Counted from the stretch's first letter, positions 7,910-19,990 are shown. The stretch: DNA of 64,000 nt from a bacterium BMS3Abin02 (GCA_002897675.1 BDSU01000011.1:160302-224301); one strand, 5' to 3'. The notes: generated by a model from the letters alone, not told the origin. A program made the numbers and translations.

Positions 7910-9286
7910 ATGCCCTATCGCACCATCATCGAACCGTTCCGAATCCACAGTGTTCAGGCGATCAACTTCCCGACCCGTGAAGAACGCGAAGCCGCGCTGC
8001 AGCGCGCCGGCTACAACCTGTTCGGACTGCGCGGCGACGAGGTGATCATCGATCTGCTGACCGATTCGGGGACCGGTGCGATGTCCTCACGCCAGTGGGC
8101 GGGGATGATGGATGGCGACGAGTCATACGCCGGGAGTCGTTCCTTCTATCGTTTCCGAGATGTGATCACCGGGATCACCGGTTTCTCGGAGATCATCCCG
8201 ACCCATCAGGGGCGGGCATCCGAGCGCATCCTGTTCAGCACGACGGTCGGGCCGGGCGATGTGGTGCCGAACAACACGCACTTCGATACGACGAGGGCGA
8301 ACATCGAGCATCAGGGCGCCGAGGCCAGGGATCTGCTCAACGCGGAAGGGCACGATCCCACGGTCGTTGCGCCGTTCAAGGGCAACATGGACATCGAGGC
8401 GCTCGAAGCCACCATCAAAGAGGTCGGCGCCGAGCATATCCCGATGGTGATGGTCACGGTCACCAACAACTCCGGTGGCGGACAGCCCGTCTCGCTTGCG
8501 AACCTGCGGTCCGTACGGGAGGTGTGCGATCGCCACGGCATCCGTTTCTTCCTCGATGCCTGCCGCTTCGCCGAGAACGCCTGGTTCATCAAGCAGCGGG
8601 AAGAGGGGTATGCCGACAAGACGCCTCTGGAGATTGCCCAGGAGATGTTCTCGATCGTCGACGGATGCACGATGTCGGCGAAGAAGGACGGCCTCGCCAA
8701 CATCGGCGGTTTCATCGGACTGCGCGATCCCGACCTGGCACAGGAGGCGCGCAACCTGCTGATCCTCACCGAAGGGTTCCCCACGTACGGTGGCCTCGCC
8801 GGGTACGACCTCGAGGCGATTGCGATCGGGCTCCAGGAAGTCCTCGACGAGGAGTACCTGCGGTATCGGATTCGCTCGACCGCGTATCTCGCCGAGAAGG
8901 TGCGTGCCGCCGGTGTCCCGATCGTTCGGCCACCGGGAGGTCATGCCGTCTACATCGACGCCAAGGCGTTCCTGTCGCATGTTCCGCCGAGCGCCTACCC
9001 GGCGCAGGCGCTGGCGATCGAGCTGTATCGGGACGGTGGCGTCAGAGGCGTCGAGATCGGCTCGGTCATGTTCGGCAAGCCGCAAGCGGACGGGACCGAG
9101 ATCCCGTCGGAGATGGAATTGGTGCGACTCGCCGTGCCGCGGCGGACCTACACGCAGAGCCACATCGACTACGTCGGCGAAGTCGTGATCTCCGTCGCAC
9201 AGCATGCCGATGAGATACGCGGTTACAGGATCGCCGAGCAGGCGCCGTGGTTACGCCACTTCACCGCCCGCTTCGAACCCCTCTGA
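7910..9286 (+). CDS. tnaA: tryptophanase (tryptophan indole-lyase)
   Basis: PLP-dependent beta-eliminating lyase, 458 aa. SAKKDG contains the expected Schiff-base lysine (about residue 259); DLLTDSGTGAMS, SGGGQPVSLANL, DACRFAENAWFIKQRE and GFPTYGGLAG are family blocks. Where tyrosine phenol-lyase has Glu-Arg-Gly (Arg381), this protein has VEIGS, as in tryptophanase, so indole, pyruvate and ammonia are the expected products. ATG 7910 follows AAGGAG; an upstream ATG at 7877 has no such site. No TnaC-like leader or TnaB permease is nearby. Substrate choice rests on that one diagnostic position plus overall similarity. Confidence 0.88.
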   Translation: MPYRTIIEPFRIHSVQAINFPTREEREAALQRAGYNLFGLRGDEVIIDLLTDSGTGAMSSRQWAGMMDGDESYAGSRSFYRFRDVITGITGFSEIIPTHQGRASERILFSTTVGPGDVVPNNTHFDTTRANIEHQGAEARDLLNAEGHDPTVVAPFKGNMDIEALEATIKEVGAEHIPMVMVTVTNNSGGGQPVSLANLRSVREVCDRHGIRFFLDACRFAENAWFIKQREEGYADKTPLEIAQEMFSIVDGCTMSAKKDGLANIGGFIGLRDPDLAQEARNLLILTEGFPTYGGLAGYDLEAIAIGLQEVLDEEYLRYRIRSTAYLAEKVRAAGVPIVRPPGGHAVYIDAKAFLSHVPPSAYPAQALAIELYRDGGVRGVEIGSVMFGKPQADGTEIPSEMELVRLAVPRRTYTQSHIDYVGEVVISVAQHADEIRGYRIAEQAPWLRHFTARFEPL

Positions 9287-9289
9287 CCG

Positions 9290-9386
9290 GTTCTCGTGAC
9301 GGTTGGCTGGGACACACCAGCAGAACGATTCAACCAACTCGTCGCGGCCACAGCTTGAAACCGCCCCCGGGAACCGTCACGAGAAC
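9290..9386. repeat. 15-bp perfect inverted repeat with 67-nt interior
   Basis: GTTCTCGTGACGGTT (9290-9304) is the exact reverse complement of 9372-9386. It lies between tnaA and pgsA, which point the same way. An inner CTGG/CCAG stem is possible. No T-tract follows, so a factor-independent terminator is unlikely. The right arm ends 38 bp before pgsA, so it could equally be a leader structure or a small mobile palindrome. Confidence 0.6.
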
Positions 9387-9424
9387 GGGGAGGATGTAGC
9401 ATCGCGCCGAGAGAAGGAGAACCG

Positions 9425-9967
9425 GTGTCGCTACCCGACCTGCTTGGTGTCATCCGAATCCTGATGACCCCGGTGGTGATGGTGCTGGTCCTGACCGACA
9501 GTCGAACCGGTTTTCTTATCGGTGCGGCGCTGTTCGTGATCGCAGCCTTCACCGACTTCCTCGACGGGTACTATGCCAGACGGTGGGACATCGGGACCGT
9601 CCTCGGCGCCTTCCTCGACTCGACCGCCGACAAGCTGCTGGTCACCGGCACGCTCCTGGCGCTGATCGCCGTCGATCGCGTCTCGGTATGGGCGGCGCTG
9701 ATCATCATCGCCAGGGAGATCGCCGTGATGACGCTGCGCGGCGTCGTAGCGATCGAAGGCGAACTCGTCAGACCGTCGATCTGGGGCAAGGCAAAGGCGA
9801 ACGTCCAGTACGTCGCCATCGTGCTCGCCATGCTTCGCCTCTTCCAGCCGTTGGGGCCGCTGTTCCTCGACGAATGGGTGATGTGGGTCGCGGCCCTCCT
9901 GACGCTCGCCTCGGGCTGGGGCTACGTTCAGGCGTTCCGCTCCGTTGTTCGGAGGGTCGATCGGTGA
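9425..9967 (+). CDS. pgsA: CDP-diacylglycerol-glycerol-3-phosphate 3-phosphatidyltransferase
   Basis: Membrane enzyme making phosphatidylglycerophosphate, the first committed step to phosphatidylglycerol. 180 aa with several hydrophobic helices and the CDP-alcohol phosphotransferase signature DG-x2-AR-x8-G-x3-D-x3-D: LDGYYARR at about residues 48-55, then GAFLDSTADK. GTG 9425 follows GAGAAGGAGA. The stop overlaps the next gene by 4 nt. A phosphatidylinositol-phosphate-synthase role cannot be excluded from the motif alone, but the N-terminal LPDLLGVIRILMTP fits PgsA. Confidence 0.88.
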   Translation: MSLPDLLGVIRILMTPVVMVLVLTDSRTGFLIGAALFVIAAFTDFLDGYYARRWDIGTVLGAFLDSTADKLLVTGTLLALIAVDRVSVWAALIIIAREIAVMTLRGVVAIEGELVRPSIWGKAKANVQYVAIVLAMLRLFQPLGPLFLDEWVMWVAALLTLASGWGYVQAFRSVVRRVDR

Positions 9968-10932
9968 GCGTGTTCGTGACCGGCGGCTCCGGCGTCGTCG
10001 GTCGTGAAGTCCTCCGGTTGCTCATCGCCTGCGGAAGGGACGTCGGCGCGCTGGCTCGATCCGACGCATCGGCGAGCGTCGTCGATGGTCTCGGCGCCCG
10101 GGCGATTCGGGGAGACATTCTCGACTATGCGGGTCTCGTCGACGCTATGCGCGGATCGGAAACGGTCTTCCACATCGCGGGGATGAACATGATGTGCGTC
10201 CGGGATCGGGAACCGATGCGGACGGTCAACGTCGACGGCACCCGTAACGTGATTCGGGCCGCGGCCGCCGCAGGAGTCCGAAGAGTGGTCTACACCTCGT
10301 CGGCGGTGACCCTCGGTGAGCGCAGGGGGGAGATCGGCTCCGAATCGAGCCGGCATCGCGGATGGTTCCTGTCCGCATATGAGCGCACGAAGTTCGAGGC
10401 GGAGCATGTGGCACTGGGGGAGCGGACCGGCGTTGAAGTGGTCGCAGTCAACCCGTCATCGGTGCAAGGGCCTGGGCGCGTCACCGGCACCGGCCGTCTG
10501 CTGCTCGCCCTCCTCAACGGCAAGCTCCCATTCGTCATCGACACACGAATCAGCCTCGTGGACATCACCGACTGTGCACGAGGCCACCTGCTCGCTGAAA
10601 CCGAAGGAGTCTCCGGAGAGCGGTATGTGTTGTCGGGGTTCACGATGACCATGGAGCAGGCAGTGGGCATGCTCGGTGACGTGACCGGTGTCCCACTTCG
10701 TGTGCGCACGGTACCTGCATCGTTGGTGGGTCTGGCCGGTCTGGCGACCGAGGCCGTCGGCCGGCTTCGGAAACGGACACCGCCGTTCTGTGCGGAGATG
10801 GCCCGCGTCATCCGGTTCGGACATGCGTACGACGGATCCAGGGCGACGCGGGAGCTTGGTCTTCGCTACACCGCGCCGCGCGACACGATCGCCAGAACGG
10901 TCGCGTGGTACCGCGAGAACGGCCACCTGTAA
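9964..10932 (+). CDS. NAD(P)-dependent SDR epimerase/reductase
   Basis: Extended short-chain dehydrogenase of 322 aa. The Rossmann motif TGGSGVVG is at residues 5-12 and the catalytic YERTK near residue 140, with VYTSSAV carrying the expected Ser. It resembles dihydroflavonol-4-reductase/3-beta-HSD-like members. GTG 9964 overlaps the pgsA stop (GTGA), so it is translationally coupled to phospholipid synthesis, but its substrate cannot be inferred. Confidence 0.88.
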   Translation: MSVFVTGGSGVVGREVLRLLIACGRDVGALARSDASASVVDGLGARAIRGDILDYAGLVDAMRGSETVFHIAGMNMMCVRDREPMRTVNVDGTRNVIRAAAAAGVRRVVYTSSAVTLGERRGEIGSESSRHRGWFLSAYERTKFEAEHVALGERTGVEVVAVNPSSVQGPGRVTGTGRLLLALLNGKLPFVIDTRISLVDITDCARGHLLAETEGVSGERYVLSGFTMTMEQAVGMLGDVTGVPLRVRTVPASLVGLAGLATEAVGRLRKRTPPFCAEMARVIRFGHAYDGSRATRELGLRYTAPRDTIARTVAWYRENGHL

Positions 10933-10965
10933 CCAGTTTCCGATCGGAGGCCTACACCCCTCACC

Positions 10966-11018
10966 GTTTTCCTGTCAATGCGGGCGTCGGATAGCGACGC
11001 TCCCATTGACAGGAAAAC
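10966..11018. repeat. near-continuous palindromic hairpin element
   Basis: GTTTTCCTGTCAATG (10966-10980) and CATTGACAGGAAAAC (11004-11018) are exact reverse complements. Inside them GCGTCG (10984-10989) pairs with CGACGC (10995-11000) around a 5-nt loop. It lies 33 bp after the SDR stop and 186 bp before mfd. No U-tract follows. It could stop transcription with a factor, protect an RNA end, or be a small mobile palindrome. Confidence 0.68.
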
Positions 11019-11143
11019 TGGAAGAGTGGCGGCCACCCGACTGGGAGGCTGAACCGTCGCTGGGGGGCATTGCGAAGTATAAGCCGGCTCAGTTCTGGGG
11101 ACTCGGATGGCCGCCAGTCGCTACGGTACCCGACAATTGTGCC

Positions 11144-11178
11144 ATCGCGGTGGCAATCCGAGCCGACCCCACCGCGAT
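11144..11178 (+). promoter_or_regulatory. 10-bp stem-loop in the mfd leader
   Basis: ATCGCGGTGG (11144-11153) is exactly complementary to CCACCGCGAT (11169-11178) with a 15-nt loop. It ends 26 nt before the mfd start codon. It may be an mRNA leader structure or an operator; nothing in the sequence decides between them. A TATAAG hexamer at 11078-11083 could be a -10 element, but I see no good -35. Confidence 0.4.
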
Positions 11179-11204
11179 TTCGTGTCGCTAGCCTGTGTCA
11201 AACG

Positions 11205-14200
11205 ATGCCGGCGCCACTCAAACACCTCATCCGCGCTTGGCGGCCCGAACTCATACCCCCCGTCCCCGGCCGAGTCGCGGTGGCGACGGCAGGACGCGCC
11301 TTCATGCTCGCCGGCATCGCCTCTCGTGCCGCGGGCCCGCTGCTGGCACTGGTGCCGGGGGAACGAGAGGCTGAAGAGCTCGCAGACGACCTCGGCCTCT
11401 TCACCGAACACGTCGTTCTCCTCCCCGCGTGGGAGACCCTTCCCTTCGAACACGTCTCCCCGAACGAAGAGACGATGGCGAGACGAGCACAGGCACGTCA
11501 CACCCTGACCTGCGGGACACCAGGAGCCGTCATCGTCGCGTCGGCGCGAGCCGCTGCGCAGCGGATCAGTCCTTCACCCGTCGACCCGATCGTCGCCCGG
11601 TCCGGTGACGACGTGCCATTCGACCGGCTCGTGACCGATCTGGGTGCCGCCGGCTACACGCGGGTCGTCCGTGTCGAGGCCCGCGGAGAGTTCACCGTTC
11701 GCGGCGGCATCATCGATGTGTTCCCCGCTCAGGGGGGCGCAGCGATCCGCCTGGACTTCTGGGGTGATCGCGTGGAGAGCGTGCGAACGTTCTCCGTCTC
11801 GTCGCAGCGTTCGGAGCACGACGTGGCCGAACTGGTCGCATATCCGCCCCGGGAGGTGCGCCCGGACGGGGACATGGTCGCGCTCGCAGCCAATCTGGTT
11901 CGTGCCGAGGCATGGGCCGCAGCGACATGGGACCGCATCGCCGAAAGGGTGATGTTTCCCGGGATCGAGTCGTGGCTCCCATGGCTGGCTCCTTCACGAA
12001 CCGTTCTGTCCGAGATGCCGCCCGGCGGGACCATGGTCGTTTTCGACCCGGTTGGGGTCACGGACAGGGCGAGAGAGCTCGCTGCAGAAGAGAGCGACCT
12101 CGCGGAGGCGCTCGCGCCGACCTGGGGTTTCGGTGCGGCGGGCGACCATCCGCTCCTGTATCTGGACCTGCCGATCGAGGATGATCGCGCGCTGTTCGTT
12201 CCGCCCGTCCCCACAGGCCCCGATGACACCGTGGTCCGGGTGAGAGGACTCGATGCGACGCCCGGGGACGTCGACTCCGTGGCCGGAGCGCTCTCTGCGC
12301 TCATCGCATCCGGGACGACGACCGTCGTGGCGATGGACGGCGACGCAGCCGCCGATCGCGTCGCCGGAGTCTTGAGCGCCGGCGGGATCGATCTGCCACG
12401 AAGGGACCGGTTGGAGGTGGCGGAGTCGGCGGTGCTCGGCACAGGGATCCATCACGGGTTCCGCCTCGTCGACGTCGGCGTCGCCGTGTTCGGGGAGCAA
12501 TCGATTGCCGGTCGTCGAAGAGCACACCGTCGGATCGGCAGGAGGGCACCCGCCGAGACGGCCACGTTCCGCGACCTTCGGGAGGGCGACTACGTCGTGC
12601 ACTACCGGCACGGCATCGGCAGATTCGAGGGCCTCGTCGCCAAGACGGTTGCAGGTGTCGAGCGGGACTACCTGATCGTCGCCTACGCGGCCGGTGACAA
12701 GTTGTACGTGCCGACGGACCAGCTGGATGCGATCCGCCGTTACACGGGCGGTGAGAAGCCGAGGGTTTCGAGGATGGGCGGAGCCGACTGGTCGGCGACC
12801 AAGGCAAGGGTACGCAAGGCGGTCGCGACGATCGCCGAGCAGGTCGTCAGCCTGCATCGTGCGAGGGCGGTCGCGTCGGGCCATGCCTTCGGTCCCGACG
12901 GTCCTTGGCAGAGCGAACTGGATGCCGCGTTCCCATTCGAGGAGACACCCGATCAGTTGCAGGCGATCGAAGACGTCAAAGTGGACATGCAGTCCGAGCG
13001 GCCGATGGACCGACTCGTTTTTGGCGATGTGGGGTTCGGCAAGACGGAGATCGCGGTGCGGGCCGCGTTTCGCGCGGCCACCGGAGGACGCCAGACCGCC
13101 GTGCTCTGTCCGACGACGCTGCTCGCACAGCAGCACTTCCAGACGTTCACCGAAAGGTTCGACCCGTTCCCGATACGTGTCGCCATGCTCAGCCGTTTCC
13201 TCACTGCAAGAGAGCAGAAGAGCGTCGTGCGCAAACTCGCCACCGGCGAGATCGACGTGGTCATCGGAACGCATCGACTCCTCAGCGAAGACATCCACTT
13301 CAAGGATCTCGGTCTGCTCGTCGTGGACGAAGAGCAGCGATTCGGTGTGGGGGCGAAGGATGCGATCAAAGGCCTACGTGTCGGCGTGGACGTGCTGACA
13401 CTGACGGCCACACCGATACCTCGCACTCTCGAGATGGCACTCACCGGCATCCGGGACGTGAGCCACATTCGGACCGCGCCGGAAGACCGCCACCCGATCC
13501 TCACCTATGTGGGACCGCTGGAGGAACGGTCCGTGTCGGCTGCGATCCGGCGCGAGCTGCTCAGGGAAGGACAGGTCTTCTACGTGCACAACAGGGTGCA
13601 ATCGATCGACCGGGCCGTCGCCAGACTTCGCGAACTGGTTCCGAACGCTCGCTACGCCGTCGTGCACGGGCAGATGAGCGAAGGCCGGCTGGAGCAGGTG
13701 ATGCTCGACTTCTGGAATCACCGGTACGACGTGCTCGTCGCCACCACGATCATCGAGTCGGGCCTCGACCTGCCGATGGTCAACACGTTGCTCGTCGAGC
13801 GGGCAGACCTGCTCGGGCTCGCCCAGCTGTACCAGCTCAGAGGAAGGGTCGGGCGGTCCAACCAGCGGGCATACGCCTACCTGTTCCATCCGCCCGAACA
13901 ATCCTTGAGCGAGGAGGCACGGCGGCGGCTGCGCTCGATCGGCGAGCACACCGAACTAGGGTCGGGATTCGACCTGGCATTGCGGGACCTGGAGATCAGG
14001 GGGGCCGGAAGCATCCTCGGCGAAGTGCAGACCGGGCACATCGCCGCCGTCGGCTTCGACCTGTATGCGAGACTCGTCGCAGAAGCGGTCGGGGAGCTCG
14101 AAGGGAGGCCGGCGTCTGAAGACCGTCCGGCGGAAGTCCGCATCGAGATTCCCGTCAACGCCTACCTCGCCGAGGAGTTCCTTCCCGATCAGGAAGCCCG

Positions 14201-14582
14201 GTTGGAGGCCTACCGCCGTCTCGCCACCGCCACGACCGTGGGCGAAGTGGCCGATGTCGCCGCCGAGTGGAGAGATCGCTACGGGCCATGGCCGGAGGCC
14301 GTCGACGCGCTCTTGGCGGTGGCGGAACTTCGGGCAGAGGCGCTGCGCGTCGGTCTCGGCGAGATCGTCTCGCTCGGACGCGAGGTGCGATTCGCCCCGG
14401 TCGACCTGTCCGTGTCGCAAGAGGTCAGGCTCCAGCGCATCGCCCCGAAGGCGGTGTTGCGCGCCGCCGAGAGTGCGCTGTTCCTACCTTCGCCACCGCC
14501 CGACCGGACCGTCGGGGTGCTCAGCGACTTCGTCCGCCGGATGTGGCCCGATGCTCGCGATGACACGACCCGACAGAAGTAG
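11205..14582 (+). CDS. mfd: transcription-repair coupling factor
   Basis: Large SF2 translocase that removes stalled RNA polymerase and recruits UvrA. 1125 aa from ATG 11205. Order: UvrB-like N-terminal part (LPAWETLPFEHVSPN), RNA-polymerase-interacting CarD-like domain at about residue 455 (EGDYVVHYRHGIGRFEG), Walker A GDVGFGKTE near 608, DEEQ box (VVDEEQRFGVGAKD) near 707, the second helicase lobe (TTIIESGLDLP), and a C-terminal TRCF domain. Full length and intact. No clear ribosome-binding site precedes the ATG, and a longer in-frame leader exists without similarity. Followed by a PPIase lipoprotein and mazG, the common actinobacterial order. Confidence 0.96.
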   Translation: MPAPLKHLIRAWRPELIPPVPGRVAVATAGRAFMLAGIASRAAGPLLALVPGEREAEELADDLGLFTEHVVLLPAWETLPFEHVSPNEETMARRAQARHTLTCGTPGAVIVASARAAAQRISPSPVDPIVARSGDDVPFDRLVTDLGAAGYTRVVRVEARGEFTVRGGIIDVFPAQGGAAIRLDFWGDRVESVRTFSVSSQRSEHDVAELVAYPPREVRPDGDMVALAANLVRAEAWAAATWDRIAERVMFPGIESWLPWLAPSRTVLSEMPPGGTMVVFDPVGVTDRARELAAEESDLAEALAPTWGFGAAGDHPLLYLDLPIEDDRALFVPPVPTGPDDTVVRVRGLDATPGDVDSVAGALSALIASGTTTVVAMDGDAAADRVAGVLSAGGIDLPRRDRLEVAESAVLGTGIHHGFRLVDVGVAVFGEQSIAGRRRAHRRIGRRAPAETATFRDLREGDYVVHYRHGIGRFEGLVAKTVAGVERDYLIVAYAAGDKLYVPTDQLDAIRRYTGGEKPRVSRMGGADWSATKARVRKAVATIAEQVVSLHRARAVASGHAFGPDGPWQSELDAAFPFEETPDQLQAIEDVKVDMQSERPMDRLVFGDVGFGKTEIAVRAAFRAATGGRQTAVLCPTTLLAQQHFQTFTERFDPFPIRVAMLSRFLTAREQKSVVRKLATGEIDVVIGTHRLLSEDIHFKDLGLLVVDEEQRFGVGAKDAIKGLRVGVDVLTLTATPIPRTLEMALTGIRDVSHIRTAPEDRHPILTYVGPLEERSVSAAIRRELLREGQVFYVHNRVQSIDRAVARLRELVPNARYAVVHGQMSEGRLEQVMLDFWNHRYDVLVATTIIESGLDLPMVNTLLVERADLLGLAQLYQLRGRVGRSNQRAYAYLFHPPEQSLSEEARRRLRSIGEHTELGSGFDLALRDLEIRGAGSILGEVQTGHIAAVGFDLYARLVAEAVGELEGRPASEDRPAEVRIEIPVNAYLAEEFLPDQEARLEAYRRLATATTVGEVADVAAEWRDRYGPWPEAVDALLAVAELRAEALRVGLGEIVSLGREVRFAPVDLSVSQEVRLQRIAPKAVLRAAESALFLPSPPPDRTVGVLSDFVRRMWPDARDDTTRQK

Positions 14583-14595
14583 GCAGATCACTTTC

Positions 14596-14643
14596 TTGCT
14601 TGCCGTGCCCGCCGCCTACTATTCGGCCTCCCCTGCCTACTAT
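14596..14643 (+). promoter_or_regulatory. putative promoter with duplicated -10-like box
   Basis: GCCTACTATTC occurs twice, 21 bp apart (TACTAT at 14617-14622 and 14638-14643), upstream of the PPIase lipoprotein gene. TTGCTT at 14596-14601 could be the -35 for the first box (15-bp spacer, short). Two -10-like boxes two helical turns apart may mark alternative starts. Confidence 0.35.
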
Positions 14644-14667
14644 TCCACAGTCAGAAAGGTGAAACCC

Positions 14668-15575
14668 GTGCGCAAGCTTCTCGTTCTCGTCTTCATCGTC
14701 GCCCTCGTGGCCTCGGCGTGTTCCGGTTCGGGCAAGGCCGTCGCAACCGTCAACGGCCTTCCGGTCACTCTCGGCGACGTCGAGGACCTTGCGCCGCCGA
14801 GTGACACCATGGACACCGCGACCTTCGGCAACAACCTGAGAAACCTCATTGTCGAACAGGTCGTTCTCCAGGCAGCACAGCAAGAGTGGAATCTCTCGTT
14901 CGACACCGCCACCATCGACGACCAGTACAACCAGTTGGTGAGTTCCATCGACGGCGATGTCGATCAGTACCTTTCCGACAAGGGCATTACGCCGGGGACG
15001 CTTCGTCACGTCGCAATCCAGCAGTTGCTCGGCAAAGCCATCGACGATCGGCTTTCCGCTCAGTTGGGACCGATCTCCGATGCGGATCTGCAGACCGCCT
15101 ACGAGGGAGCGAAGCAGGCCCAGGCCAACGTGTGCGCCCACCACATCCTCGTCGCCACCGAGGAGGAGGCGAACGCCGTGATCGATCGGATCAATGCAGG
15201 AGAAAGCTTCGAGGACATCGCCGCCGAACTCTCGATCGACACGAACTCCGGCCCGCAGGGCGGCGACCTGGGTTGTGGAGCTCCTTCGAAGTACGTGCCC
15301 ACGTTTGCACAAGCCATTCTCGACGCGCCCGTCGGAGAGCTGTACGGGCCGGTCCAGACGGAGTACGGGTTCCACGTGATCCGGGTCGATTCACGTGAGG
15401 TGCCCGCATTCGAGGATGTCAAGAGCCAACTCGAAGAACAGGTCAAGAGCCAGCAGGGCGCAACGTTGTTCAAGGACTGGATCACGAGCAAGCTCGATGC
15501 GGCCACGATCGAAGTCGATTCCAAGTACGGCACCTGGTCTGGAGCGCCCGACTACGCGATCAGCCCATCGGCCTG

Positions 15576-15576
<1 letters not shown>
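14668..15576 (+). CDS. PpiC-type peptidyl-prolyl isomerase lipoprotein (PrsA/SurA-like)
   Basis: Exported foldase of 302 aa. The N-terminal MRKLLVLVFIVALVASACSG is a lipoprotein signal with the lipobox Cys at residue 18. An N-terminal SurA-like region is followed by a parvulin domain: CAHHILVATEEEAN, GDLGCGAPSKYVPTF and YGFHVIRVD. GTG 14668 lies after AAAGGTG; another in-frame GTG at 14659 is the alternative. It sits between mfd and mazG, the place of the small lipoproteins of actinobacteria, and overlaps mazG by 1 nt. Likely folds secreted proteins at the outer face of the membrane. Confidence 0.88.
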
Positions 15577-18715
<3,139 letters not shown>

Positions 18716-18719
<4 letters not shown>

Positions 18720-19234
18720 TGGACGACCAGCAGGTGGTAGCGCTGCAATTGAAGCGCCCTCTGCGTGCAGCGGTCGAGGTCGTCCACCGATGCCCGCTCG
18801 GTTTGCCGGTCGTCGTCGCCGTGCCGCCGCTACTCGACGACGGAACGCCGTTCCCGACCCGCTACTGGCTGTGCTGTCCCGTTGCGCGTGCCCGTGTCGG
18901 AAGGATCGAATCGGCGGGAGGCGTCAGGGCGATGGACCGTCGCATACGTCACGATACGGCGTTTGCCGCCGCGATGGCCGAAGCGAACCGACGCTACGCG
19001 GCCGAGCGCGACGCGTTGATTCCGGACGGGGTGACACTTCGACCGACGGGCGGGGTTGCGGGTGGTTCGGGAGGTGTGAAGTGCCTCCACGCCCACTACG
19101 CGGATCATCGCGCAGGCAACGCCAACCCGGTGGGGGAGCTGGTCGCGCCGTGGGTCGAGCCGCTCGACTGCGCCGTGCCGTGCGTGGCCGGCGATCCTGC
19201 AGAGATCAACCCCGCCTGGTCTGAGCCGCGCTGA
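18716..19234 (+). CDS. DUF501 family protein
   Basis: A 172-aa protein of unknown function with the DUF501 features LQLKRPLRAAVEVVHRCPLG, TRYWLCCPVARARVGRIESAGG and a C-terminal GGVKCLHAHYADHRAGNANP with Cys and His residues that could bind metal. The ATG overlaps the previous stop by 4 nt. Its usual partner ppx is absent here; a convergent HIT gene follows. Confidence 0.86.
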
Positions 19235-19264
19235 ACCTTTCGTTCTTGTGACGATCGGGTCGGA

Positions 19265-19777
19265 TTATTCCGGTGATGCGTCACGAGCACGGGAGGATGC
19301 GGCCCGCAACCGCGCCCACGTGACAGTGAGGTCCTCGGGGAGGACCCTGGTGTCTCCGACGGTGGTCATGAAGTTCGCATCTCCCGACCAGCGGGGCACG
19401 AGGTGGAGATGGAAGTGGCCCGGCACGCCCGCTCCGGCCACCCGGCCGAGGTTGGCGCCGAGGTTGTAGCCGTCAGGGTGCATGGCCGTGTCGATGGCGT
19501 CCATGGCGTTGCCGAGGAGCCGCCAGAGGTCCGCCTGTTCGTCGGCATTCAACTCGGCGGGTCCTTCGATGTGCCGGTACGGGGCCACCATCACGTGGCC
19601 GGTCGTGTACGGATACCGGTTGAGTACGGCGAACCCGAACGCTCCACGTTCGAGGATCAGCGTCTCCTCATCGTCGCCGGCGGGCAGCCGGCAGAAGAGG
19701 CATCCGTCGGCGTCGGGTTCGCCGGCGGTGACGATGTATTCGCTCCTCCAACCGGCCCACAGCATGTCCCAGGGCAT
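19265..19777 (-). CDS. HIT family hydrolase/phosphorylase
   Basis: 170 aa with the histidine triad GHFHLHLVPRW near residue 120, an N-terminal CLFC pair and a conserved block RYPYTTGHVMVAPYRH. The closest known type is the actinobacterial Ap4A-phosphorylase/HIT group, so a dinucleotide polyphosphate or nucleotidyl conjugate is the likely substrate. ATG 19777 lacks a ribosome-binding site and has a TAGCCT hexamer about 8 bp upstream, so the transcript may be leaderless. Its stop faces that of DUF501 with a 30-bp gap. Confidence 0.87.
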   Translation of the reverse strand: MPWDMLWAGWRSEYIVTAGEPDADGCLFCRLPAGDDEETLILERGAFGFAVLNRYPYTTGHVMVAPYRHIEGPAELNADEQADLWRLLGNAMDAIDTAMHPDGYNLGANLGRVAGAGVPGHFHLHLVPRWSGDANFMTTVGDTRVLPEDLTVTWARLRAASSRARDASPE

Positions 19778-19812
19778 GATCGGAGGCTACTCGCTCTTCC
19801 CCCCCGAAGACA

Positions 19813-19869
19813 CTGCGAACCCTGGGCTCAGGGGGGTCCCCAGGACCCCTACGAGCCCAGGGTTCGCAG
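19813..19869. repeat. 57-bp palindromic intergenic element, copy A
   Basis: Perfect 17-bp arms (19813-19829 and 19853-19869) around a 23-nt loop that itself holds a GGGGTCC/GGACCCC stem. It lies between the divergent HIT gene and tRNA-Leu. The same 57-bp architecture recurs at 21308-21364 with one compensatory change in the stem. It behaves like a REP/MITE-type palindrome or a structured RNA. Confidence 0.8.
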
Positions 19870-19889
19870 GTTGGTAGCCTCTTGGTACT

Positions 19890-19977
19890 GCCCGGGTGAC
19901 GGAACAGGTAGACGTGGCGGACTTAAAATCCGCTGCCCTTCGAGGGCGTGTGGGTTCGAATCCCGCCCCGGGCACCA
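19890..19977 (+). tRNA. tRNA-Leu (anticodon TAA)
   Basis: Class II tRNA, 88 nt including an encoded CCA. Acceptor GCCCGGG pairs with CCCGGGC. The anticodon stem GCGGA/TCCGC holds the loop CTTAAAA, giving TAA, which reads UUA. A long variable arm (TGCCCTTCGAGGGCGT) and the T loop GTGGGTTCGAATCCCGC follow. The 3' CCA runs straight into the AGGAGG of the next gene, so tRNA and mRNA probably share a transcript. Confidence 0.95.
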
Positions 19978-19990
19978 GGAGGCACCACAC

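Noticed and set aside
7910..9286. Tyrosine phenol-lyase
   Set aside because: The diagnostic Glu-Arg-Gly of that enzyme is Glu-Ile-Gly here, which fits tryptophanase.
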